Below, piece after piece: positions 23,601 through 37,626 of a DNA stretch of 64,000 nt. Position numbers and translations under genes: made by a program. Each line of letters begins with the position of its first letter. The stretch's first letter is position 1. The notes beneath the pieces are model-generated. The model had not been told where the DNA came from and did no database searches. It was given only the letters and a program-made list of their open reading frames with translations. Source of the stretch: Pachyseris speciosa (lineage: Eukaryota > Cnidaria > Anthozoa > Scleractinia > Pachyseridae); contig JAEMWC010000563.1 of the NCBI GenBank assembly GCA_016490735.1, positions 192,501 to 256,500 of the forward strand. Direction: 5' to 3'.

Positions 23601-26600
23601 AGGTGCATGACGATCATTGCTGGTGCCTCACAGCAGCTAAACATGGTAATTCTGACATGAAGTTAATTTGATGTTTTATACATCCACCCTGCAGTTTTCA
23701 GTTACATGTATTTGTGCTCTTTAAGATCATATTCAGTTCACAGCATCACCCCAACCCCTTCTTTGTGCTATGTTATACATAGGATTTTTTAACCAATTTT
23801 GTGTTTTGCTGCCCATTTTGTGTACTAATGAGTCATGAAACTAACTAAAAACTTTGCAGTAGTAGCTAGCTTTTATTGTCTTTAGCCCTGAACTGTCAGG
23901 CCGGTATAATGGACATCTTGTTGTTTTTATCAGGAACAAAACCTGCAGATAATGGAGAGAGGATTACTTCTTCTTAAAAGTCACATTGAAAGCTTTAAGA
24001 AAAGGTTTGTACATGTGAACAGGAGCTGTTTTGTCCATTAGATTTTTCTTCAATCTCAAGCAAGACCCAGAATTACAATATGATTTGTCTTTTTCTAAGA
24101 TTCGCATTTCATTTACGACTATGGTGGCTTGAAGGAAGAGGAATCACCTCCCATCAGCAGATTGCTCAGAGACCTACAGAGAAGCAATACCCCATCAGAG
24201 TTATGTGCCAGCCAGCTGGCCTTTCAGACAAGGTAGGAATTTTTATGGCGTTATCCTGTGGCTATTTTTCAAGCAACATTCTATGCAGTTGGATCTCTTC
24301 TATAAGCTGCACTTCCACTTACTTTGCATGAGTCATTGTTCTTTTAGTCCATGCCAATTTTCCTTTTGGGTTTTACAACACCCCTTGATGCTTCCATCCA
24401 CTTTCACAGCCACACTGCTATTATGAATGAAAATCTTACACTTGTTCTAAAGGATATCTTCAGATCATACACCAGTCTTCTCACAATTCTTCCATATTTC
24501 ATTGTTCTAAAGGATATCTTCAGATCATACACCAGTCTTCTCACAATTCTTCCATATTTCTATTATTGTAATTCCTTCTACAGTGTGCTATTTACCCGTT
24601 GGTTTTGTTTGATGATGCAGGGTACATTTGAGATGAATTCATCAGATCTTGTCGCTGACCTCCGCGCCGAAGTAACATTTTGGTGCAAACAGCTACAGGA
24701 AAAATTGAAGAAGGAACCTCAGATGGGAGATGGCTCAACCCAACATGCACCTCTCTCACCTTTCTCTCCTCAACTGCATCCCCCATTCAGACTCATTTCC
24801 CAGGGACATGAGCTAACACCTGACTTAGATGAAAAGACTCTGGCTGAAGTTGGCTTCAAAGACTTACAGGTACAAAAGAGAGGAACATCTACTGTAAACC
24901 TGTTCAGAAAACACACCTCTGCTTTTAGAATAAAGGTGTACTTTTTTTTCTAAAATCTTTATGGGACTAATCCATTTAGGCAATGCAGCATTTACATTTA
25001 CTTTTGTTGATAAGGTACCTATCTGAGTTCTTTCAACCTTTACCTTGCATAATGTACCGGTACCTTATGCACCTCGGCTGATGTACAGTACCGGGCTGAT
25101 GTAAGTTGACAGTCCCTTGAAATTCGAACCTCGCGACTCGAACCTTGATACTCGGAGCTTTTGAGTATCGAGGATTGAGTCAAGCGCTTCAAGTTTCAAG
25201 ACAAGAAAAGAAAGAACGTTCACGCTGACAGCTTTAATACCACGATGATTTAAAAAAAAACTTTCTCCATAATCTTCTGTTTTTGAGTGGAGTATTGTTA
25301 TAAAACAGCGTCTTCTATAAACCAAAACATGAAAGCGAGAAACTTCAAGATAGGATTCGTGTTTGTTGTCGGCTGTTGCAGTCTGTTCACTCTTTCTGTG
25401 AGCACATGTTGAACTTTTCTCGATTCCTTGTTCGTAGAGCTATTATTATTGGTACATGTACTATTATGTCGCACAAGGTGCTCTTGCAAAGATCAGTTCA
25501 AGTATCCCCCTCTTAACTTCATTAGAACTTGTAATTTACCATACAACCACATTGTACAAGTATTTTCAGGGCCAGGGATATGCAGTCCTTACTATCAGGG
25601 AATCTGGTTGTGTGGTACAAGTATGGATGAGTGCTTCTTTTGGAACTTAGCATTAACCCATAACTGATTTGTGCTTTGTCATCATTGTAGCTGGTGTTTG
25701 TATCCGTCGGGGCTGTAAGAAGAGACAGACATCATGATAGCAGCTACATTCCCTCTTCTTCTCTCCCATCACCTGAGTGGGACTCTACCCCTATGATCAT
25801 CCTTCTTCAAGAACGCTACTTTGAGCAACTTTTTGCCTTCTTAGAAGCACTGGATCGTTTTGTTGCCACAAAGTGCAACACAGTTGAAAATTCATCCCTT
25901 GATTCTTCAATGGTGCCTGAGACAGCACAGGACACTGTTACTACTGAAGAAGAAGAAGAAGAAGTGGAACAGTCAGAAGAAATGGAACCAGATGACAACC
26001 TTCCTTTGCTGCCTTTAATGGAAAGCCGGGTTGAATTTCTTTTCGGTATTGCATGGGAACTTCTTTTTCTTTTACCAACAAACCAAAGTGTGTTGAATAA
26101 ACTGAGATATTTTGGAAAAGATTTCGACACAGAATTCAAAGATAATTCCAACAGAACTGATATGGATCAAAGAATCGAAGAAAAAGAGAAATTTGATGAG
26201 AAAGTTTGGGAATCGCTATTGGATCCAAACTTCCCCCACAAACTTTTATACTCTCTTCAAGTAGTTGACTTAATACACAGCTCCTCTATGGAGACTCAGA
26301 CACCATTGTCGCCCACGTATTCCAGGCTTAGTACTGATTCCGATATCTCTGACAATGAGGAAGAGAAGGAGGCAGTAGTGCCCCATCCTCAATCCTTCTC
26401 TTGGGGATCTCAGTTTATTGAGTTTGGAGGACTGGGCCACTTGTATCAGATACTTATGTCTGGTTGTTTAGAAGTGAAAGGAAATTTGTTATGGACGCAG
26501 TGGCATCAGGAATGCCTAGCTCACCTGTTGAAACTTATTTGCGAGTTTGGGACCATGAAACTCAGTGGTGACGATGACGATGATGTTTTTGCGTCGTCGG

Positions 26601-28428
26601 AAAGTGACACAAAGAAACTGCAGATTCAGAAGAAAGACGGACAGTTTCGTGTGAGGTACAAGAGTACAGATAAAGAGGAAGTGATTTGCATCAAATGCTT
26701 GTCTTCTAAACTTATGTCGATTGTCAATGTGAACTTGATGCTGGAGAAACTGCTTCACATTTCTTATCAGGCAACGTCGCCAATTTGTGGAGGTCAGAAC
26801 AGAGTTAGTGGAGGCGAAGGTGAGTTTTCTGTTAAAATTCTTCATTCTGATAAGTGGTTTATCGTAAGCCACTTTTATGGACTGCAAATGCGACACATAC
26901 TCGTAACTTGCAACATGCGTTTCGGTAATTTGCTCCAGGTAAAGTATGTTAAATTGTTTTGCCTTACTTTCGTAAATCATCCTCCTAGATGTTTTCATGT
27001 TCCATTACAGGTCTTATTTCATGTACCCACTCCTCACAAACATCTTTCATGTTGAACAAAGAGACATACTGTGAGAATGAATATATGAAAATCATATATT
27101 TGAACCGTGGATTAAAGAATAAATATGTGAATAAACATTGCAGTTATGAACACTGCTAAAGCAGTAGTGAAAATAAGACCTGAAAATGATTTTTCATCAC
27201 TCACGGGTATATTGTTGTTACAAACCAACAAAATGACCAGCTCCCAGTTGGCTTGTTAGCTCAGTTGGTAGAGCACTGCACTGGTATCGTAGAGGTCGAG
27301 ATTTCGATTCCCGTACAAGCCTGTTTGTTTGTTTGTTTGTTTGTTTTCTTTCAGGCTTTATTTTCTCTACTGTTTTAGTAGTGTTCATAACTGCGATGAT
27401 CATTCACATATTCAAAGAGACAAGCTGACTGACTGACTGACTGACTGACTGACTGACTAAATGACATTTTGACGAATGTAGTGGTTCACCTGAGCACTCG
27501 CTTGGTTGGTTGGTTGGTTTGGCTTCTTTTAACATGGACATGTAGCAAAGGTTCCTTTAAGGTTTTCTTTTAGTATCATTATTTATCTTGTTTGATTTCC
27601 ATTGATATGTGAGTGTTGTAACTTCTCGCGCAGTTGTTCACCATGCCGTGTCACTGCTGGTATCCGCTGCCTTCACTGACGGAACTGTTCGGAGCCTGCT
27701 TCTTCAGCAGAGCAACTTTAAACCTTGGCTTCAACAGCTAGTACTTCTAGCAAAGGAGGTAAGTTTAACACATCCCTTGTACGCGATGATAAATTAGCGT
27801 CAATGATTTTGTATTGAAGAATACCGTGAAGTGCTGAACAATGCTGTCATGTACCTTGATGCCAATAAGCATTGGTTATTTGAGCTGGGAGAATTTGGTG
27901 GGACACCGTTTTGTGATATTAGAGAGATTAAGATACAGGTTTGGCCATCTTAACGCAAACGGCAAACCGCGGTTTTGCAGTTAGCAGTTTTACGTTAGCC
28001 GTCTACCCATATTCGGGACTGAAGATTCGCGGCCGGCTGCCATGTTTGTTTTCATTCATTCGTTCACTTCTATTTCAGCTGAGAAATAGTCTTCAAAATA
28101 ACATTTCTATGAAAAAGAGTTCTGAAAAGTAGTATTTCCTCTGAAGGCTCTATGGAGGACACATTTAATTCCAAGTCTGTAACTTTACGTTTCTGTTATT
28201 GATGTCCAAAGTACAAACGTTTTTGCTCCTGATGTAAAAAGATTTTGCCCCATCAAAAAACATACAGTGTAGCTCAGCTGCAGCTGCAGCTGCTGTTCTG
28301 GCAAAAGCTGGGCCTTAGTATGTACAGTCTTGTGAGTGTATATTAGGGAAATAATGGTTCGTTGGTGAACAAAATTTTTGGGAGAAGAACAATATCTGCG
28401 GACCATTCTTTTTTCTTCTTTTGCGTCC

Positions 28429-28476
<48 letters not shown>

Positions 28477-31400
28477 CTGATGAATACTGTTTATTTCATT
28501 TTCAGCCCAGTGTCCGGTTTGAGGCATGTCGCGGGCTATACAGACTTAGCTTAATCAAGGAAAACTCCTGTCTCATACAGCTGATGGATGCTTTGCTAGA
28601 TTCTCTTCCTTTAGCTCAATCACTTCAGTCAAAAGAAAACACTCATGGAAGGCGGCAAGAAGCTGGTGCACGAGAGTACTTTTCCATTCTGTGTAGACTT
28701 GTGGACGGTCTGCCAACACTGGAGGGTGGCCAAGAGGTGGAAAATGTTTATATATCTGTAGTAAACTTACTAAACTATTTCCAACTGGAGCTTCTAGCAA
28801 TCTCAAATCAGAGGACTTCAAAACTCAAGAGGTCCCTCAAAACTGTTTCAGTAGCTAAAGCATGATTGTATAAGTGATTGTAGTCCTGAGAAGGACTGTT
28901 TGTGGCGACTTTGACTGACGTTTCGACAACCTGAGTGGAAGTCATCAACAGCATCAAGTCTTTTGCTCAGATTGTCAATGTCAAACAGCCATTCTCGAGA
29001 CTTAACTCACTACACCCGGACAATCATGCTTTACCAAGTTATGATACAACTCCTGGGATCAAACCTCCTTTTACTACAATGTATGTTGCTGTTTATAGTA
29101 GTTTGCTAATTTCAAACTGCTGCCGTCTGGAACATATTTTTGTTTTTCTTGAGTGTTCAGATTAATAGTGACAGTGTACTGTAATACATGTAATTAACAA
29201 TTATCAGGCAAAATCCCGCGGAATGTCGCCTGATACTTAGCCGATGAGGCTGTAGGCCGAGTTGGCTAAAATCAGGCGATATTCCGCAAGATTGAGCAGG
29301 ATACTTGTTTTATTATTCAACACATTAATGACAGAGCAAAATTTTCTGCGTTTATTGCAAAAAAGCTGGAAAAGCTGCTATTTTTCTCCACGATACACAA
29401 AATTACGTATATCGCAGGATATCTGTTGAGTACGCGAACGGCGAATATTGAGCGCACTATGATCATATTTGGACATTGTCACAATGTGTTTATTAATAAA
29501 ACACGGTAACTGTGACCCTTGCTGGGCTAAAAGAGATTAGGTGTTTTAATAGTATTGTCCGTTTAACGAGGTTTCCAGGTGAACTGAGGTCCTAAGTTCC
29601 ATGTTTTTGTGTCTTGGCGTCTCTGCTGGTTTGTACATTTTGTTATAACTGGCTGAATTTCGTTTTAGGGCCATGATGTAGACCTGGATTCTCTTGCCAA
29701 ACTGCTTGCTAATTACATACGAAGCAGGTGGGTCACAAGCAGAATTCAGAGTAGAAAAATGTGAGGGCAACAGCAGTCTCAAGTTTAATTCCTCTGGATT
29801 TGGATCTGCCATCTTGGTCTGCCATTAGGAAATTTTGGAAGGCAACTGCAAATTATTGTTACTATTATTGTTTAGCAATATAATTTGTTTTGTCTTGTTC
29901 TCTCTTTTTATTTATTTTATTTTTTGCTCTCACAGTCAGCCGCGCACTAAACAGAAATATGGTGGTTTTGAAAATGAAGGACTGAGTGGCATGTTAAAAC
30001 TTTGCACTGCTGTTATGAGGCATGACCCATCCTTCAAGATGTCGCCAGCAGGACTGGTGAGTGGTTTTCTCAACTCCCCGCATCTTGAAAGTACATGTGA
30101 ATGTTAATTTGGGAAAACAGTTATGACCATGAAGCGTAAACTTCAGTGGAAACGGTGTACTGCTAACAAGGATTCATTTGACAACCTCCCCGCCTTCCCC
30201 TCTCTGAATTTCACCCTACCACGCACACACTTTCATTCAGGAAAACGAACCACAAATTTCAACTCAGCAAAATGAGCGGGGAAGTAGAGCTTGATCGTTT
30301 CATCTGAACTCGGAAGTTACACGCAACTTCCCTGTTAGGTCATAGTTTAGGATTTTCACTACTAGCGACCCAAAAGGAACTGAGGAAGTGCTAGGTCTTT
30401 GTCATTTTTTAACATTAGATCATTTTAGGATTTAGTTCACTTTACAACTACTTATAACCTTAATCCTGACTCCCAGGTTTGGCTCAAGAAATATTAAGAA
30501 GATTTTTAAACCGTTAGCGGGATATTTGTTTCCCTTGTATTTTTTTTGTTTTGTGTTTTTTTCCCATTGTATAATTACTATAATTATTAACCGCTTGCCT
30601 TGCAGGAGTTTCTGCGAGACGTTTTCCACTCCTGTCTGTTTGCGTTACCAGAAGATTGTTGTGATGAGAGAGATCTACCACTCTGTAAATCCAAGGTAAC
30701 AGCAATTTTTATGAGATTCAGAAAAAGAATCTCTGAGTTAGATCGTCACAGATGAAGCTAGTATTTTGAGGCAAACGTTGGATAACCCGCGCGAATTGTG
30801 CTGTAAGTTGGACTGAAATGGGATTTTCTTTTTTACCTCATTCGTTCTCGCAGTACGTTCACTTAATCTGACTCTCTGGGACGTAAACGAACCACAAGGG
30901 ACGTAACAGATCTCTGGCAGTGACCACCCCGAGCGTCTGTCCTAATTTGATATTCACATTATGGGGGCACTCATCAGTTAGTTCATTAATATTGCAAACT
31001 ACACAAGCAGTCTGGTAAAGTCCCCCGTCCAGTGTTATAAATTATCCCTGAAAAGCCTTGATGGGGAGAGGAAAATTAAGTGTGTATCAGTATCTGTATC
31101 TGTGTTACAGAAACAGCGTTCAAAGCGTCTGTGGTTGTAGGCCATTAGGGTCATGAAAACATGGGACTTACGAAAAGCGTGTGGTCCTTATAGTGTTCTT
31201 TCCTTTTAAGTTGGCAAGAAGTGCTGCGTTCGATCTTCTCCTTGAGATGGCGCGAGGATGCAAAGAAAACTTCCTTGAACTGCAGAAACTGTTGTTGAAA
31301 CATCATATTTCTGGTGAGGTTCCCTGATATGAATGTAGTGCAAATATATAATTATGCCTAGATTTGGTAAAGGTGCTGTTAAATTGCTGGTGTTGTGTGA

Positions 31401-34400
31401 TATCAGAGTCAAACACGGAGACCAAAGTGTAGTTCATTGTGTCCAGCACAAGATGATCTATCACAGACTGTGAAGCGAGGTAGACCTCTACAAGAGGCAC
31501 AAAGTCCTGCATCACTTGCTATAGGTTGTATTGTTGGATTGAATTGTGTCATGTTTAACACTTCCTAAAATTATAATGTTTTGTTCTTCTAAAAATTATG
31601 AGGATTGTGTTTTCCAGTAAATTCTAAAATTTGCGCAACAGCTCGCCAATTGAAACTTTGTGCAACATTATAATCCAAACTTCTGAGGGGGTTGTAAGAG
31701 AGATTTGGGATCACGTTTGCGACAAACAACAAATGTCAGGTTCTTGTTTACATGTACGTTTTCTAAACTTAATTAATACTTAGTATTATGGAGTCAATAC
31801 CAAATTTCCGAATTTGATTTATCTTTTTTCCATCTAGATGGTAAGAAACGTTCGTCTTATGGCTGGCACTACTGGCCCCATGACAACGGTCGGTCACCAT
31901 GTGGATTGGTGGGAATGATCAATCTGGGAGCCACCTGCTATATGGCGTCCTGTATGCAGCAGCTGTACATGATGCCACAAGCCAGGGCTGCCATTCTCAA
32001 CTCCACGGTTTGTGGTCGTTCATTGTTTGAATACATATGTAGTGGGACATGTTGGGTTGACAGTCGGTCAGTCAGTCAGTCAGTCACAAGAAGTACCAGG
32101 CAATAGTGGCTAAAAGTGTTTCGTTCAGGGACCAAAGGCCAGTGCTGCTTTGATGCCTACGTATAATTGTTGGTTCCTATTGCCAGTAGTAGAATACCCT
32201 TGTTTTTCAGGAATATATTTTTTTCCAACGGCCTTCTGGAGGCAGGGTAGTAGTAGAATTCCGGATTGGAGAGTTTTTGCCCCATTCATATTCACATAGG
32301 CATGCAAGGCAACGTTACAGCGCACTGTTGGTTTGTCTGTGTTGGCTTTTGGTACAAGTATATATTACAATTAGATTATTCACTATCGATTTCTATCGAA
32401 TGATAGCTGATGAGGGCGCAGCCCAAATAAGCTGTAATGCATAGAAATCGAGAGCTTTAGTATAAATCTAATAGTCGTTCAAAACTAAACAAGTAAATTA
32501 CCTAAATCCTCCTCGCAGACACTTCGAAAATGCGAAGAAGCGGCCAACGTTTTGTTGACAAAAGCTACTCACTGTCTATCACAGAATAGATAGTGAGTTG
32601 CGTAGCCAATCAGAGAACGGCATTCGCGATAGAACCGTTATATCGCGTCAACGCTAGTAGATTTATGCGTAAGTTAATTAGTACTGTAAACAGATACCTC
32701 CAAATCTTTGTTCTCACAAACCGAGGCATTTATCGGGAAATATTCTGCTTTTTATAAATCTTTCAACCCCAACATTTCTATCAAAGCAACTTCAGTGAAC
32801 CCAGAAATAGGACCATTTACTCCTAACATGGTATTCTTTTCCCGATCTATTGAAGGGTGTTGGTCATTATGCAACGACTATTTGAATAGGCTTCGTTGTA
32901 AGCCAAGTAACCTACCGTACATCTTTTAGGGTATTCCTGTTTCTATAGATAAGGTGTTATCTGAAACTTTCCAACGGTTTCAACCGGGTTGAGTGTCTTT
33001 CTTTTACCTGCCAGGATGGTTATTAATTGGTTTTCTTTCTTGCCACCTCTTAGATTAACAGTCACGTTAAGCACGAGGTTCTTTTGCGTGAAATGCAAAG
33101 AATGTTTTGCTTTTTAATGGTTAGTATTTTTTTTAACGTTGTTTCAAGCGATAGTCAAGCGCAACTTACGTGGAAACAGTGTTAACGTACATTAACATCG
33201 CCATGCATATTCTCTGTACAGTTCTCCATACATTTTAATTTATACCAGGAAGGAGAATTTTTCAGCATCAGTACTGGTATCTTGTATGTTTTCTGACCAT
33301 TTCCTTGATTCTCATGCGTTATGTTGAACAAGTAGTGAAAATACTGAAATGGGGGGGGGGGGGGGGGGGGTAAATTTGTTTTTGGTCACTAGTGTGGCTT
33401 GGAGCAATTTTCAGCCGAGTGTGGAAAGTAACTCTCGTTTCCTTTGGTTCTGCTCTACTTCGCTTTGTGATTGGTTGACAAAATTCGCGCCACTTTCTCC
33501 ATCAGTGAGAAGCAAAACCAAAACCAATCGTGGCTTGCACACGCATTTTCCCGCGCTTTGTTCCGATTGGCTCGCTGTGCTTTTCACGTCTGTTGTGATT
33601 GGTCTGAGTAATTCCTTTGGTTTTGGTTTTGGTTTTAAAACACTCAATTGAAAATCTCTCAAAAGGGTTAATACAACACTTGTGTCAAGTTGTTTAGTCA
33701 GTGATAAGATCAGAGTGAAGAAGTAATGAGCTTGCTGTTAAAACAAAGTGATTTTTGTTGGTTTTGAGTTCAAGTTTTCTCATCTTGTTTTTAACCCTAA
33801 GGCAAGTGAGAGAAAGGCGTACAACCCCAAAACGTTCTGCAGGACGTATACAATGGACAAACAACCACTCAATACTGGCGAACAGAAAGACATGACCGAG
33901 TTTTTCACTGATCTCATTGGCAAAGTAGAAGAGATGTCTCCAGCTCTGGTGAGGTCATATTCCATTTACAATAAAACTACTTTTCGGGCCTTTTCTTGTG
34001 GAACATGACATCTACAAACGGTTAGACTTTCTTGTCTTCTCGGATAAGGACGATAAACCGTAGGCCCCGTCTCATAGTGCTCTCATTTAATCTGTCTCTG
34101 TGTGACGTAAACGAACCACTAGGGACGTAACAAAACTCTGGCTGTGAACCCCCTAGTGTCTGTCCTAATTTGATATTCACATTACGGGGGCACTCATTAG
34201 TTACTTCATTAATTGTAAACTGCGTTACAAGCAGTCTGGCAAAGTCCCCGGCCAGTGTTGTAAACCTCCATGAGACTATGTGATATGAGCGGTCTATAAA
34301 TATATTACCATTACCACCATCTCTTTAGGCCGAAGAAACCACAATGCGGGTGTTGAATCCAAGACGGAAAGACTAAAGAGCAAGCCTTCCTTGTGAACTA

Positions 34401-35206
34401 GTTTTTGCGTTTAACACACGTGCATTTATTGTAAATTTTCTTACAGAAAGTGCTGGTCAGAGATTTGTTCTGCGGGGAGATCAGCAACAACGTAGTATCA
34501 CTGGTAAGGAACAGGAAAAACGCGTTCAACGGAAACGTCTAGAATCTTGTTTGTTCGTTCGATCGATTTTTTGTTCGTTCGTTCGTTTGTTTGTTTTTTG
34601 GTTGTGACAGCTTTGTCTCAGTATTTGTTTTGTTTGCTTGCTTCTTAGTTTGTAATTCGTTGTTTGAGTGGGAGCTGCTTACAGGATTTGTAGTCATTGG
34701 TGACAGTCAAAGTTGAATTCTATACTGATGATTTAGCAGTATACAAGTGGAAGCGTTGATCGAACCAGAACAACATCATTAACTGCTGTAACTGTTCTCT
34801 TTGTTGTAGGATTGTACTCATGTCAGTAAAACAACAGAGGAGTTTTACTCCGTGAGGTGCACTGTGGCAGACATGAAGAGCCTCTATGTAGGTTTTACCT
34901 GGCTGCTTTTGATAACTACTGTCTACAGGCGTGTTTTATCGGGGATACATGTAGTAATCGTGCGCATCTTGGCAATCGCTGTATTTGAGGGTTGAACGAA
35001 ATAGCGCTTTCTTCCATAATACACTTTAGAAACCTGAAGGAAAATAGGCTTTGATCGTCCTTCCCCTGTTACTGGTAACATTGTAGCTTTACAATAACAG
35101 CAGTGCAAGTGAAGTCGTTTGGAACTTAGCACGGATATGATAAAAGTATGGGAGAGTTGGGCCGGTATACCATGCCTCCAAGGGAAGGAAATGGGTAATA
35201 GAAATA

Positions 35207-35262
<56 letters not shown>

Positions 35263-37583
35263 GTAACGAAAGAAGAACAAATGTTCAATAGATTTTCTCA
35301 GGAACCAATGAAAATATCGAAAAAGCCTCACACACTTTGTTAGCCTATTATCTCCTGGATGATAAAGACCAGCTTGTTTGGATGTCCGCGGTAACGCAAG
35401 GGCTATTAATTCTGTTGAGCAAACACGGTTAGTTTTTAGTTTGAACGTTTGCGCTCGCCCACCAAAACAAAATTTGTTAAAGATAAAGCTATTTTCAGAT
35501 TCTATAGTTTATTAGCTTTCCAGTGATATATAGTTTCCTGGAGTTTCTATGTAAACAACGTGCAGAATAGCGACTTTCCAAAAGACACCCCTGAAGGTTT
35601 ACAGTAACCTTAACTGTTAAGGCCTTGAGTGCTGTGTGACTAACCCCATGGGGTTTACTCATCGAAATGCTTAGGGGGTAGAATGTTATTCTCCTACTTT
35701 CCGAAGTGTTGACTTTCCGAAAATGTTAGCTGGCCTTTTCAAACAAGTGACTACCCTTGGGTCTTTTACACATTCTTTCGTAAGTAGCATTTGTCATCTG
35801 GGTGATTCAATTATAGAATGATGCTGCTTTGGTAGTTATCAAATTTGTTCTAATTTGTAGGAATCCCTTGATGAAGTGACCATCAAAGATACTCTGGATG
35901 GAGATAACATGTACACATGCTCTCAGTGTGGAAAGAAAGTCAGGGCAGAGAAAAGGTAAAGTGATTACAATATTTGTTAAAACACGCGAAGTATGCACTT
36001 TGGCATTACCTTGAGTTAGGCAGTGTAAAATTATACCAAGGACTTTTCAAAGTCAAAAAGAGCCCCTTCCAGTCATGGTCTTAATACCTCTTACACCCTA
36101 GCCACGCCTTTTCTATGACACCGTTAAGTCGTTAGACTTTCTTGTGGCCCAACAGAGAAAGGAAATATGGTAGTCTCTTGCCCCTCTCTGTCCAGGTCAG
36201 AGAACAAGTGAAGACGGAAAGTGAATGTTTTTCTTTATCGCTTTGGTTGGTGAGATCAGATCCACGATACTTGAGGTGATTGCACAAGCTGTCGCTACTG
36301 TTTTGTTGTCTATAGTGGGTTGACCGCACTGAGATTCTTTCTGTTGTTTGCTCAATTTCAGGGCCTGTTTTCAAGTTCTTCCTCGCATCCTTTGCTTCAA
36401 CACCATGCGCTATGCCTTCAACATGGTCACAATGATGAAGGAGAAGGTTAACACTCACTTCTCCTTTCCGCTTCAACTCAACATGGCTCCATACACTGAA
36501 GAGTTTCTGATGGGAGATAAACAGGATCAAGGTACGGAGATTACGATTTTGCTTTTTGCAGGATAAGTACAGGTCCTGAAAATCGTAAAAAAAGTACTTG
36601 ACTTTTAGTCCAGCTTTTACCAGGACTGGAAAGTCCATGAAAATGGTGGGACGTCCTGTAAAATCGTGGAAATCTGTTAGCTCAAGTAAGAAAGTTTTGT
36701 TCCAATTCAAAGACATCTCACAGCAGCCGGGTGGGAAGATACAACACTTAATGTGGGTCTGTGAAACCTTTCTGAGCTCTGAAAAAGTACTTGTATTTGT
36801 ATTTGTATTTTAATTTTTCTCCATTTAGTATTAATTTCATAGCTATTAATTGCAGAGAATGAAGTAATACTAAATAGGAGAGGGGCACATCTAGGTAGAC
36901 TAATATTGTGCCCCTTAGTAAAATTATATATTATGACAGCAAATAAAAAACTAGATACAAGATAGATAGTATACTTGGGACAGCAGAACAGAACAGCATG
37001 GTTCAATTCCTCTCCTCAGTTGTCAACCTTTGGGTGGTGTAGACAGCATGTGTAGTCTAACAGCGTATGGCTATCATCACATTGTGCACACCCTGCCTTT
37101 ATAAACAGGCCACTGTTACTAACGGAAAATCGTGGACCCGAGTTCATGAAGCTCATCCACGTTTGGAAGAATTCTAACCGGTGGTTCTCATCAATAGGCT
37201 TCTGTATTCAAACAGTGTTTCTTTCTCACGATGCAGTAATGTTTTATCTGTTTGGGAGAAGCAAATGAAGCTGCAGAACCTGATCTATGAGGCCGAAATT
37301 TCCCTATTATAGAATCGAAATTGTGGGGGAAAGCATTCCAAACTGGCTGGATACTGTATCTTTTGACATTTTGCTGTCCAATTTACTCAACTCCCTAGAA
37401 CTCCCATTTCTTAAAGGTTCCTGTACCTTAGCAGGCTGGATGAGTTTGTTCTCAACTTTATTTTTTATTGATCGGACGGTAATTTTGGGGGGATAGAACT
37501 TTCAAAATCATAAGAAATCGAGCTTCTGTCAGGGAACATTGTGCCCATACATGTTAACCCTTTCACTCCCAAGGGGTCTCCCT

Positions 37584-37626
<43 letters not shown>

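Noticed and set aside
24442..24561. CRISPR-like direct repeats
   Set aside because: Only two adjacent 60-bp units without spacers in an animal intron.
24351..24953. 200-codon open frame treated as one exon
   Set aside because: It begins in the intron, passes through a 60-bp tandem duplication and ends past the donor; only 24621-24869 is coding.
26516..26998. 160-codon open frame on the - strand
   Set aside because: Antisense shadow of the large exon 14.
26820..27055. Extension of exon 14 to the stop at 27053
   Set aside because: A consensus donor (gtgagt) follows 26819 and the next exon fits in phase; the extension has no USP34 sequence.
32708..32929. Extra catalytic-domain exon between exons 21 and 22
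   Set aside because: Frame lacks acceptor and donor and the known protein has no matching sequence; exon 22 at 33054 joins in phase.
36132..36716. 194-codon open frame on the - strand
   Set aside because: Antisense to exon 27 and its intron; no recognisable protein sequence and no splice support.
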